A stretch of DNA of 64,000 nt, taken from NCBI GenBank assembly GCA_016719405.1, contig JADJZE010000001.1, forward strand, positions 806,001-870,000, read 5' to 3'. The position numbers and the translations under genes were made by a program. The notes below the pieces were generated by a model. That model did not search any database. It was not told where the DNA came from and was given only the letters and a program-made list of their open reading frames with translations. Position 1 is the first letter of the stretch, and every line of letters begins with the position of its first letter. Shown piece by piece: positions 8,466 to 16,123 of this stretch. This DNA is from Candidatus Aalborgicola lynettensis (lineage in GTDB: Bacteria > Pseudomonadota > Gammaproteobacteria > Burkholderiales > Burkholderiaceae_C).

Positions 8466-9644
8466 ATGCAAGACATCGTGATTGTTTCCGCTGCCCGCAC
8501 CGCCATTGGCAAATTTGGCGGCACCCTGGCCAAAACCCCGGCCACCGAGCTGGGCGCAGCCGTTATCCAAAGCCTGCTGGCACGCACCGGCTTGGGTGCC
8601 GACCAGATTGGTGAAGTCATTTTGGGCCAGGTGCTCGCAGCCGGTGTGGGTCAGAACCCGGCCCGCCAGGCCCTCATCAAGAGCGGCCTGGCCAAAGAAA
8701 CCCCGGCCCTGACCATCAACGCCGTGTGTGGCTCTGGCCTCAAGGCCGTCATGCTGGCGGCCCAAGCCGTGGCCTATGGCGACAGTGATATTGTGATTGC
8801 CGGTGGTCAGGAGAACATGAGCCTGTCGCCCCACGTGCTGCTGGGCAGCCGGGATGGCCAGCGCATGGGCGACTGGAAGATGGTCGACTCCATGATCGTC
8901 GACGGCCTGTGGGACGTGTACAACCAGTACCACATGGGCATCACCGCCGAAAACGTGGCCAAGGCCCATGGCATCACCCGCGACATGCAAGACGCACTGG
9001 CCCTGGCCAGCCAGCAAAAAGCCGCTGCCGCGCAGGATGCCGGCAAGTTTGTGGACGAAATCGTGCCTTTCAGCATCGCGCAAAAGAAGGGCGACCCCAT
9101 CGTGTTTGCGGCCGACGAATACATCAACCGCAAGTCCACCGCCGAAGCCCTGGCCGGTCTGCGCCCCGCCTTTGACAAAGCCGGTGGCGTGACGGCGGGC
9201 AACGCCTCCGGTATCAATGACGGCGCGGCAGCGGTGATGGTGATGACGGCCAAAAAGGCCGCCGAGCTGAACCTGACCCCCATGGGGCGTATTGCCAGCT
9301 TTGCCACCAGCGGGCTGGACCCGGCAATGATGGGCATGGGCCCCGTACCTGCCTCGCAAAAAGCCCTGGCGCGTGCCGGCTGGAAGGCGCAGGACCTGGA
9401 CCTGCTGGAGATCAACGAAGCCTTTGCCGCCCAGGCCTGTGCCGTCAACCAGCAAATGGGTTGGGACACCAGCAAGATCAATGTGAATGGCGGCGCCATT
9501 GCGCTGGGTCACCCGATTGGTGCGTCCGGCTGCCGCGTGCTGGTGACCCTGCTGCACGAAATGCAGCGCCGCAACGCCAAGAAGGGCATCGCCAGCCTGT
9601 GTATTGGCGGCGGCATGGGCGTGGCGCTGACCATCGAACGGTAA
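8466..9644 (+). CDS. phaA: Acetyl-CoA acetyltransferase (beta-ketothiolase)
   Basis: PhaA condenses two acetyl-CoA to acetoacetyl-CoA, the first step of PHB synthesis. The 392 residues match the family length. The acylated cysteine is Cys88 in INAVCGSGLKA; the second-half motifs NGGAIALGHPIGASG (catalytic His) and CIGGGMGVAL (catalytic Cys) are intact. An AAAGAGAA element precedes ATG 8466. The 150 bp between phaC and this gene contain an imperfect hairpin and a T-run but no clear terminator. Confidence 0.96.
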   Translation: MQDIVIVSAARTAIGKFGGTLAKTPATELGAAVIQSLLARTGLGADQIGEVILGQVLAAGVGQNPARQALIKSGLAKETPALTINAVCGSGLKAVMLAAQAVAYGDSDIVIAGGQENMSLSPHVLLGSRDGQRMGDWKMVDSMIVDGLWDVYNQYHMGITAENVAKAHGITRDMQDALALASQQKAAAAQDAGKFVDEIVPFSIAQKKGDPIVFAADEYINRKSTAEALAGLRPAFDKAGGVTAGNASGINDGAAAVMVMTAKKAAELNLTPMGRIASFATSGLDPAMMGMGPVPASQKALARAGWKAQDLDLLEINEAFAAQACAVNQQMGWDTSKINVNGGAIALGHPIGASGCRVLVTLLHEMQRRNAKKGIASLCIGGGMGVALTIER

Positions 9645-9660
9645 TTCGCTTTTGAGTCAT

Positions 9661-9714
9661 TTTGGCTTTTTCCGCAGGTGGGACGTGCGGATGTAGCTAT
9701 AAAAGTAATAGCAA
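9661..9714 (-). repeat. Dispersed palindromic repeat, copy B
   Basis: This copy lies between phaA and phaB in reverse orientation: on the minus strand TTGCTATTACTTTTATAGCT leads into a CGCACGTCCCACCTGCGG palindromic core and an AAAAAGCCAAA tail. It ends 10 bp before the phaB ribosome-binding site. Confidence 0.75.
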
Positions 9715-9737
9715 ATAATCTGGACAAGGAGACACAC

Positions 9738-10475
9738 ATGAGTCAGAAAGTAGCCTACGTCACAGGCGGCATGGGCGGCATTGGTACCGCCATTTGCCAG
9801 CGCCTGCACAAAGACGGCTTCAAGGTCATCGCCGGCTGCGGCCCGACGCGCGACTACGCCAAGTGGTTGGCCGAGCAGTCGGCGCTGGGCTTCACCTTCT
9901 ACGCCTCGGCCGGCAATGTGGGCGATTGGGATTCCACCGTGGAGGCCTTTGCCAAAACCAAAGCCGAGCACGGCAGCATCGACGTGCTGGTGAACAACGC
10001 CGGTATCACGCGCGACCGCATGTTCCTGAAAATGACCCGCGAAGACTGGGACGCGGTGATCGAGACCAACCTCAACAGCATGTTCAACGTCACCAAACAG
10101 GTGGTGGGCGACATGGTGGACAAGGGCTGGGGCCGCATCATCAACATCAGCAGTGTCAATGGCGAAAAAGGCCAGGCCGGGCAGACCAACTACTCGGCCG
10201 CCAAGGCCGGCATGCATGGGTTTTCGATGGCGCTGGCGCAGGAACTGGCCGCCAAGGGTGTGACGGTCAATACCGTGAGCCCGGGCTACATTGGCACCGA
10301 TATGGTCCGGGCCATTCGGGAAGACGTGCTGGCCAAGATTGTGGCCACCGTGCCGCTCAAGCGCCTGGGTGAACCCAGCGAAATCGCCTCCATCATCGCC
10401 TGGCTGGCCTCGGACGAGGGCGGGTATTCCACCGGGGCTGAATTTTCGGTCAACGGTGGCTTGCACATGGGGTAG
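9738..10475 (+). CDS. phaB: Acetoacetyl-CoA reductase, NADPH type
   Basis: PhaB reduces acetoacetyl-CoA to (R)-3-hydroxybutyryl-CoA, the substrate of PhaC. The 245-residue short-chain dehydrogenase has the cofactor loop TGGMGGIG (residues 9-16), NNAG (86-89), a catalytic Ser near 139 and YSAAK (Tyr152, Lys156). The start is ATG 9738, 6 bases after AAGGAGA. It follows phaA after a gap of 93 bp that is mostly copy B of the dispersed repeat, which could affect differential expression within the operon. Confidence 0.95.
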   Translation: MSQKVAYVTGGMGGIGTAICQRLHKDGFKVIAGCGPTRDYAKWLAEQSALGFTFYASAGNVGDWDSTVEAFAKTKAEHGSIDVLVNNAGITRDRMFLKMTREDWDAVIETNLNSMFNVTKQVVGDMVDKGWGRIINISSVNGEKGQAGQTNYSAAKAGMHGFSMALAQELAAKGVTVNTVSPGYIGTDMVRAIREDVLAKIVATVPLKRLGEPSEIASIIAWLASDEGGYSTGAEFSVNGGLHMG

Positions 10476-10682
10476 GGAAAGATCACTTTTGGTGCATTTG
10501 CGGCGCGCACGGCCAGACTGCCCGCTAGTGGCTGCCCTGTTGCACAGGTAGTTTCCCTTAGTTTTCGGCGTTTGGCTTCTGCGTGGCTTGAACATGTCAC
10601 ATAAGCTGGCAATAATGATTCGAGACCGATGGCTGGCTTGGGAGGCCAGGGCTGGTAACTCGGAACTGAGAGGTCCAAGGGC

Positions 10683-11972
10683 ATGAAAGGCGACGCGTTT
10701 GAACAGGTAGGCGTACATTCCCTGCGGATAGGCATGTACGTTGAATTGGGAATGGGGTGGCTGGCCCATCCGTTTCCCACCGGCAGCTTCAAGATTTCTT
10801 CTGCCAAACAAATCGAGATCATTCGTGGTTTGGGTATGGAGCATGTGCGCGTCAACGTGCCCAAATCCGATCCACCCTTGCCTGAAACATCCGCAGCAGC
10901 AGCACCTGATGCTACCGACCCCGCAGCCGAAGAGCGCGCTTTGGCGGCCCAACGCGAGCAACTGGCGCGGCGTCAGCGTGCGCAGCGATTGGCCGCCGAG
11001 CAAAACAGCCTGGCCCAGTGCGAAAAGCGCTTTGGCGAGGCGGTGCGCCAATACCGCAAAACCCTGGAGCAGTTGCCCTCCCAGCCCAAAGCGGCCGCAG
11101 AACAATGCCAGACCATGGTCAATGGCATGGTGAACGAAATGCTCGGCGACGGTGAATCGGCCATTCGCCTGCTGTCGGAAGCGGCGGGCGACAAGTCGGC
11201 CATGCACCCGGTCAACGTGACCATTGTGGCGCTGCTGCTGGGTAAGGCCATGGGGCTTGCGCAGCCCGATCTGGTGGATTTGGGCATGGCGTCGTTTTTG
11301 CACGATACCGGCAAGGCCCATTTGCCCGATCGGGTGCGTTGGCCGGAAGACAATTTCTCCACCGCCGAATACAAGCTGTACCAGGAGCACGTTGGCTTGG
11401 GCGTGCAGGCTGGCAAGGCCATGGGCCTGGGCAAAGGGGTGCTGATGGCCATTGCCCAGCACCACGAATTGATCGATGGCAGCGGTTTTCCCACGCGGGT
11501 CAAGGGCGACACCATGACCGTGGCGGCGCGCATATTGGCGCTGGTCAACCGTTACGACAACCTGTGCAATCCCAGCCGCCCGGCTGCGGCGCTGACACCC
11601 CATGAAGCGCTGGCACTGATTTTTTCGCAGCTTAAAAACCGGTTTGATTCGGTGGCGCTGAGTGCCTTTATTCGCATGATGGGTGTTTACCCCCCTGGCT
11701 CGGTGGTGCAACTGATTGACGAGCGGTATGGCATGGTGGTGTCGGTCAATTCGGCCCGGCCCCTGAAACCGCGTCTGATCGTGCACGAGCGGGGCGTGGC
11801 GCGCCACGAAGCACCAATTCTGGATCTGGAGATGGCGCCCAGTGTCGGGATTCGGCGCAGCATCAAACCGGCTGCCTTGCCCAGCGCGGCCATGGAGTTT
11901 CTGGCCCCCCGCCAGCGGGTGTGTTATTTCTTTGAGCGGGTTGGCGACCCGTTGATGGCCGAGGCTTCATGA
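10683..11972 (+). CDS. HD-GYP domain protein, probable c-di-GMP phosphodiesterase
   Basis: The 429-residue product has an N-terminal DUF3391-like region (residues 1-60, LRIGMYVELGMGWLAHPF), a charged coiled-coil linker (about 80-140) and an HD-GYP domain. HD is at 207-208 (SFLHDTGK), HHE at 260-262, and the signature reads DGSGFP at 265-270, so the GYP tyrosine is phenylalanine. The metal ligands look complete, so hydrolysis of c-di-GMP is likely. It overlaps the next gene by ATGA (11969-11972), pairing it with a PAS-GGDEF-EAL protein. A weak GAGG precedes the start. No signal peptide is seen, so it is cytoplasmic. Confidence 0.88.
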   Translation: MKGDAFEQVGVHSLRIGMYVELGMGWLAHPFPTGSFKISSAKQIEIIRGLGMEHVRVNVPKSDPPLPETSAAAAPDATDPAAEERALAAQREQLARRQRAQRLAAEQNSLAQCEKRFGEAVRQYRKTLEQLPSQPKAAAEQCQTMVNGMVNEMLGDGESAIRLLSEAAGDKSAMHPVNVTIVALLLGKAMGLAQPDLVDLGMASFLHDTGKAHLPDRVRWPEDNFSTAEYKLYQEHVGLGVQAGKAMGLGKGVLMAIAQHHELIDGSGFPTRVKGDTMTVAARILALVNRYDNLCNPSRPAAALTPHEALALIFSQLKNRFDSVALSAFIRMMGVYPPGSVVQLIDERYGMVVSVNSARPLKPRLIVHERGVARHEAPILDLEMAPSVGIRRSIKPAALPSAAMEFLAPRQRVCYFFERVGDPLMAEAS

Positions 11973-14068
11973 ATGCCGCCACGTGGGCGCCCATGCTGGA
12001 CGCCCTGGTCGAGGCCATCTGTCTGGTGGACCCCACCCGGCTGCGCATCGTGGCGGTAAACCGGATCTTGCTGACCCTGGTGGGCCTGCCCGGCGAAGAG
12101 CTGGTGGACAAACCCATCATTGAACTGACTTCGTCGCCCGAGGACATGTATTTCTGGGAAGACGTGGCAGCCGGCCTGTCACACAGCATTCACTCGGACA
12201 CACTGCTGCGCTGTGTAGACGGCGTGGCCATACCGGTTGAGCGCAAGGTCACCCGCATCTGGCCCACCGCCGACGCCCCGCTTTTTCTGGTGGGCCTGCG
12301 CGACCTGCGCCCGCAGCGCCAGGCCGAAGAGGCGCTGGAAGAACGCATGGCCGAACTGCGCGCCACGCTGGAGTCCACCGGCGACGGCATTTTGGTGACC
12401 GATATTGCCGGTGCGGTGCGCCATTGCAACCGCCGTTTTGCCGAACTGTGGGCCATTCCCGCCGATGTGCTGGAGTCCCACAACGACCAAGCCTTGCTGG
12501 CCCACCTGTCGCACTGCGTGCAAGACCAGGCGGCCTACCAGGAGCGCCTGCAGGCGATTGACGGTGACCCGGCGTGTGAAGGAACCGATGTGTTGCTCTT
12601 GCGCTCCGGGCGCATGCTGGAGCGCGTGACCTTGCCGCAAACCAGCCGGGGGCGGGTGGTCGGCCGGGTGTATTCGTTCCGCGACTTGACGGAGCGGCTC
12701 GATGCCCAGAAACGCATCGAAAAACTGGCCTACACCGATGTGCTGACCGGCCTGCCCAATCGCCTTTTGCTGGGGCAGCGGGTGGCACTGGCATTGCGCA
12801 ATGCCCAGCGCAACGGCGCCACCTTTGCCATCATGTTTATTGATCTGGACCGTTTCAAAAACATCAATGACTCCCTGGGGCAGGAATTGGGCAATCAGGT
12901 GCTGATCGAGGCCGCAAGTCGCATCCAGAAGAATCTGCGCGAAGTGGACACCCTGAGCCGCGTAGGGGGTGATGAGTTTGTGGTGTTCTTGCAGGAAGCC
13001 GATGGCCTGGGGGCCGAAGTGGTGGCCCGGCGCATCCTGCAGTCACTGGGGCTGCCATTTCACGTCGATCAGGTCAATTTTTCCATGGGGTGCAGCATTG
13101 GCGTGGCCATGTACCCGGAGGACGGCCGCACCCTGGACACCCTGATTCAGTGTGCCGACACCGCCATGCACCGGGTCAAGGAGCACGGGCGTGGCAATTT
13201 CCGGTTTTTCCAGCCGCAGATGAATGTGGATCTGCTGTCGCGCATGAAGATGGACCATGCCATGCGCCAGGCCATGGAGCTGAACCGCTTTCGCCTGCAC
13301 TACCAGCCCCAGATTTCCCTGTGGGACGGGCGCCTGCTGGGGGTGGAGGCCCTGGTGCGCTGGTGTGACCCGGAGCTGGGTAATGTGCCGCCATCGTCCT
13401 TTATTCCGCTGGCCGAGGAGTCGGGTTTTATCATTGCGATTGGCAACTGGGTCATGGCCGAGGCGGTGCGCCAGGCGGTGGTGTGGCAGCAGGCCGGGCG
13501 GCCGGTGGTGATTTCGGTCAATGTATCGGCGCTGCAGTTTCAGCAGACCGACTTTGTTGACCGGGTGGCCAACACCCTGCAAACCGCGGGGCTGGACCCG
13601 GCGTTGCTGGAACTGGAGCTGACCGAATCCATCCTGATCCAGGACGCCAACGATGCCCTGGAGCGCCTGCATGCGCTGGCGCGTCTGGGTTTGAGTCTGG
13701 CGATTGACGATTTTGGTACCGGCTACTCCAGTCTGGCCTATTTGAAGAAGTTTCCCATTTCCAAGCTGAAAATTGACCGGGCTTTTGTGATGGGCCTGCC
13801 GCAGGACGAGGGTGACCGCGCCATTGTGGGTGCCACCATTGCGATGGCGCGGGCGCTCAAACTCTCGGTGGTAGCGGAAGGGGTCGAGACCCGTGAACAG
13901 CGTGATTTTCTGCGCGGTTTGCAGTGTGAATCGTTTCAGGGTTTTTTATGTTCGCCGGGATTGCCCGCGCACGAGTTGGAACGCCTGTGCGAAACCTTGC
14001 CCCGCCCCGATGCCGCAGCAGCGCCAGTCCGCACTGCCCCCACAACCGGCGCTGCGTCCACGGTTTAA
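11969..14068 (+). CDS. PAS-PAS-GGDEF-EAL c-di-GMP signalling protein
   Basis: The 699-residue protein has two PAS-like sensor domains (about residues 8-115 and 125-250), a GGDEF domain (about 255-420) and an EAL domain (about 430-680). GGDEF is intact at 333-337, so diguanylate cyclase activity is possible. EAL is intact at 460-462 with the loop DDFGTGYSSL, so phosphodiesterase activity is also possible; which one dominates cannot be read from sequence. No membrane segment is visible. The start overlaps the stop of the HD-GYP gene, so both are made from one mRNA in coupled fashion. Confidence 0.93.
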   Translation: MNAATWAPMLDALVEAICLVDPTRLRIVAVNRILLTLVGLPGEELVDKPIIELTSSPEDMYFWEDVAAGLSHSIHSDTLLRCVDGVAIPVERKVTRIWPTADAPLFLVGLRDLRPQRQAEEALEERMAELRATLESTGDGILVTDIAGAVRHCNRRFAELWAIPADVLESHNDQALLAHLSHCVQDQAAYQERLQAIDGDPACEGTDVLLLRSGRMLERVTLPQTSRGRVVGRVYSFRDLTERLDAQKRIEKLAYTDVLTGLPNRLLLGQRVALALRNAQRNGATFAIMFIDLDRFKNINDSLGQELGNQVLIEAASRIQKNLREVDTLSRVGGDEFVVFLQEADGLGAEVVARRILQSLGLPFHVDQVNFSMGCSIGVAMYPEDGRTLDTLIQCADTAMHRVKEHGRGNFRFFQPQMNVDLLSRMKMDHAMRQAMELNRFRLHYQPQISLWDGRLLGVEALVRWCDPELGNVPPSSFIPLAEESGFIIAIGNWVMAEAVRQAVVWQQAGRPVVISVNVSALQFQQTDFVDRVANTLQTAGLDPALLELELTESILIQDANDALERLHALARLGLSLAIDDFGTGYSSLAYLKKFPISKLKIDRAFVMGLPQDEGDRAIVGATIAMARALKLSVVAEGVETREQRDFLRGLQCESFQGFLCSPGLPAHELERLCETLPRPDAAAAPVRTAPTTGAASTV

Positions 14069-14115
14069 CGCCAAATAACTTGGATGCTGCAAGCCACATG
14101 GTGTGTGTCTGCCAG

Positions 14116-14931
14116 TCAGCCGTGCAGCCCCGTGTACAGCATGTAAGCAGCCAGCGCGTACAGCACCAGCGCAAACACCCGTTTGAGTTGGGCGACCGGT
14201 AGCCGGTGTGCCATGGCGGCCCCCAGCGGCGCCGTCAGCACACTGCAACTGGCAATCACGGCCAAGGCGGGCAACCACACGTAGCCCAGCGATCCGGCAG
14301 GCAAACCGCTGATCGCCGAACCACTGAGGACATACCCCGCCGTGTTGGCCACCGCAATCGGAAAACCCAGCGCGGCGCTGGTGGCCACGGCATTCAGGGT
14401 GGCGACGTTATGGGCCACCATGAATGGAACGCTGACAAAGCCGCCACCGGCACCCACCAGCCCGGACAGAAAACCAATCACCGCACCCGCACCAAAGCGC
14501 CCCGCATGGCCGGGTAACTGGCGGCTGGGGCGTGGCTTTTTGTCCAGAAACATCTGGGTGGCCGAGAAGCCCACAAACAAGGCAAAAAAGATCGCCAGCG
14601 CCGAACCTTTGAGTACCGCAAACACCCCGGCACTGGCCAGCATACCGCCCAGCACAATGCCGGGTGCAAAACTTTTGACCAGATCCCAGCGCACGGCGCC
14701 GTGCTGGTGGTGGGCGCGCACGCTGGAGAGCGAGGTAAACATGATGGTGGCCATGGACGTGGCAATGGCCACTTTGACTGCCAGGTCGGCGGGCAACCCA
14801 CGCGCCGACAGAATAAACGTCAGAAAAGGCGAGATCAGCATGCCCCCACCGACACCCAGCAAACCCGCCATATAGCCCGTGCACAGGCCCAGTGTGGCCA
14901 ACTCAATGATTAGAAGGGGGTCGAATGGCAT
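14116..14931 (-). CDS. TauE/SafE family sulfite or organosulfonate exporter
   Basis: The 271-residue integral membrane protein has about eight hydrophobic segments and the duplicated Gly-rich motifs of the TauE/SafE family: GYMAGLLGVGGGMLISPFL near the N-terminus and GFLSGLVGAGGGFVSVPFM in the second half. Family members export or import sulfur-containing anions across the inner membrane; the specific substrate is unknown. It lies downstream of 6S RNA on the same strand and converges with the EAL gene across 47 bp. Confidence 0.9.
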   Translation of the reverse strand: MPFDPLLIIELATLGLCTGYMAGLLGVGGGMLISPFLTFILSARGLPADLAVKVAIATSMATIMFTSLSSVRAHHQHGAVRWDLVKSFAPGIVLGGMLASAGVFAVLKGSALAIFFALFVGFSATQMFLDKKPRPSRQLPGHAGRFGAGAVIGFLSGLVGAGGGFVSVPFMVAHNVATLNAVATSAALGFPIAVANTAGYVLSGSAISGLPAGSLGYVWLPALAVIASCSVLTAPLGAAMAHRLPVAQLKRVFALVLYALAAYMLYTGLHG

Positions 14932-14957
14932 GGGGGGAGGGGAAACAAGCGGGTGAA

Positions 14958-15136
14958 AGGTGTCTGCAGTGCCACCGGACCCGCATCCTGAACCGGGGTT
15001 CAGGTGGGCGAGGTCAGCACCCGCTTTGGGTTCATCTAACGCGAGATGATCACGCTAGCGGGGCAATGTTCCAAGCCCGGGCTCAATGAGCATTGGTTCA
15101 AGGAAATATAAAGCCCGGCGTGCACTGCAGACAGGG
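14958..15136 (-). ncRNA. ssrS: 6S RNA
   Basis: The stretch directly downstream of zapA on the minus strand has the layout of 6S RNA, which binds sigma70 RNA polymerase. A perfect 12-bp closing stem pairs TGTCTGCAGTGC (5' side, complement of 15133-15122) with GCACTGCAGACA (3' side, complement of 14972-14961). Inside are the purine-poor bubble strand TTGAACCAATGCTCATTGAG and a strong 3' hairpin CCTGAACCCCGGTTCAGG. The zapA-ssrS order is conserved from gamma- to betaproteobacteria. Ends are estimated from the stem. Confidence 0.85.
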
Positions 15137-15159
15137 GCCATTGTAGGCCGATCGCTGGT

Positions 15160-15531
15160 CTATAACAATCGACCGTCGTCGCCCAGTGCCTGATCCAGGC
15201 GTTCCATCAGGGACACCAGCAGCACATCGGCATCGGTGGCCGCGTCTGCGGCGCTGGCTGCTGGAGCGGCTGCCACCGGGGTTTCTAGGCTGGGGCGAGT
15301 GGCTGCAGTGGGCAATACCGGTACAGCCGGTGCGCGCTCGGGCACGTCAAAGGCCAGGTTCAGTGCGGCCAGCACGGCAATGCGGTCGCGGGCGCGCACT
15401 TTGCCCGCATCGCGAATTTTGCACATGGCGGTATCGACCCGCTCCACCGCTTCGAGCAGACGGGCGTCGCCCCCTTCAGGACAACCGAGCAGGTAGCTTT
15501 GCCCCATGATTTGAACTTCAAGCTGTTTCAT
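15160..15531 (-). CDS. zapA: Cell division protein ZapA
   Basis: ZapA bundles FtsZ protofilaments at the division ring. The 123-residue product begins MKQLEVQIMGQSYLLGCPEGG and continues with RVDTAMCKIRDAGKVRARDRIAVLAALNLAFD, the conserved ZapA core; an Ala/Pro-rich linker (about 65-95) precedes a C-terminal helix. ATG 15531 overlaps the upstream stop as TGATG; a GTG three bases earlier (15534) is also in frame. It is coupled to the zapB-like gene upstream and followed by 6S RNA. Confidence 0.92.
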   Translation of the reverse strand: MKQLEVQIMGQSYLLGCPEGGDARLLEAVERVDTAMCKIRDAGKVRARDRIAVLAALNLAFDVPERAPAVPVLPTAATRPSLETPVAAAPAASAADAATDADVLLVSLMERLDQALGDDGRLL

Positions 15532-15755
15532 CACGATGTGTCTTTTTGCGATGCGATGTGTTCGGGGAGCCGCTCCATCAGCGCGTCGACGCGGGCGCGG
15601 GCGGTGTGCAGGCGCGATTTGAGGGCGTCGCGCTCGGTGGTCAGTTGGTGAACCTGTTGGGTTAGCAGGGCATTGGTGCGCTGCAACTCACCGTAGCGCA
15701 CCAGCAGCCGGTCCACGCGTTCGGCAATTTGGTCGATGGGGGTCGGTTTCGACAT
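15531..15755 (-). CDS. ZapB-like coiled-coil protein (TIGR02449 type)
   Basis: The 74-residue product is almost one continuous coiled coil: IAERVDRLLVRYGELQRTNA, then LLTQQVHQLTTERDALKSRL. Small proteins of this kind sit immediately upstream of zapA in many beta- and gammaproteobacteria and are thought to be ZapB-like division factors. The stop overlaps the zapA start, so the two form a coupled pair. Role inferred from context. Confidence 0.75.
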   Translation of the reverse strand: MSKPTPIDQIAERVDRLLVRYGELQRTNALLTQQVHQLTTERDALKSRLHTARARVDALMERLPEHIASQKDTS

Positions 15756-15807
15756 AGGTCAAGCATTGTAGGGTTTGGCGCTGACGGCGGGGCGTAAAAT
15801 ACGCGCG

Positions 15808-16012
15808 TTGGTGCTCGCGGTGTGGTTCACATGCCGCAGTTCAACGGGAAGCAGGAGGGCGCGGCGGTCAACGCCCAACCTAACCTGCGCTGCCCCCGCA
15901 ACGGTAAGTGGACGAATCTTCCCGATTCAACTTCCAACTCAGCCACTGGGCGTTTGAACACGCGCCTGGGAAGGCTTGGCAAGTCGCTCCATCAGCCCGG
16001 ATACCGGCCAAT
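15808..16012 (+). promoter_or_regulatory. Cobalamin (AdoCbl) riboswitch
   Basis: The conserved elements occur in order: a 5' segment GGTGCTCGCGGTGTGGTTCA, the AACGGGAAGCAGG block, CCCCCGCAACGGTAAGTGG, GCCACTGGGCG, GGGAAGGC and the terminal B12 box region CAGCCCGGATACCGGCC (15993-16009). It lies about 110 bp upstream of the B12 receptor gene and should repress it when cobalamin is plentiful. No second copy is seen upstream of cobQ. Confidence 0.93.
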
Positions 16013-16123
16013 ACGGTGGCTGCACGCGTGCGTGTGGTCTTGACGCCCAAGCGCTGTCGGGGAAGACGGCGAGGGTTCTTTGTTCTCGGGTATTTTTCTT
16101 TTATGCACTCTGGTATTTTTACA

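Noticed and set aside
10590..10620. Pho-box-like TGTCACATAAGCTGGCA upstream of the HD-GYP gene
   Set aside because: The half-sites are 12 bp apart, not the usual 11, and the second is poor; no other phosphate-related gene is near.
9657..11807. Open frame of 716 codons on the minus strand
   Set aside because: It runs antisense across phaB and the HD-GYP gene and the gap between them, which no real gene would do here.
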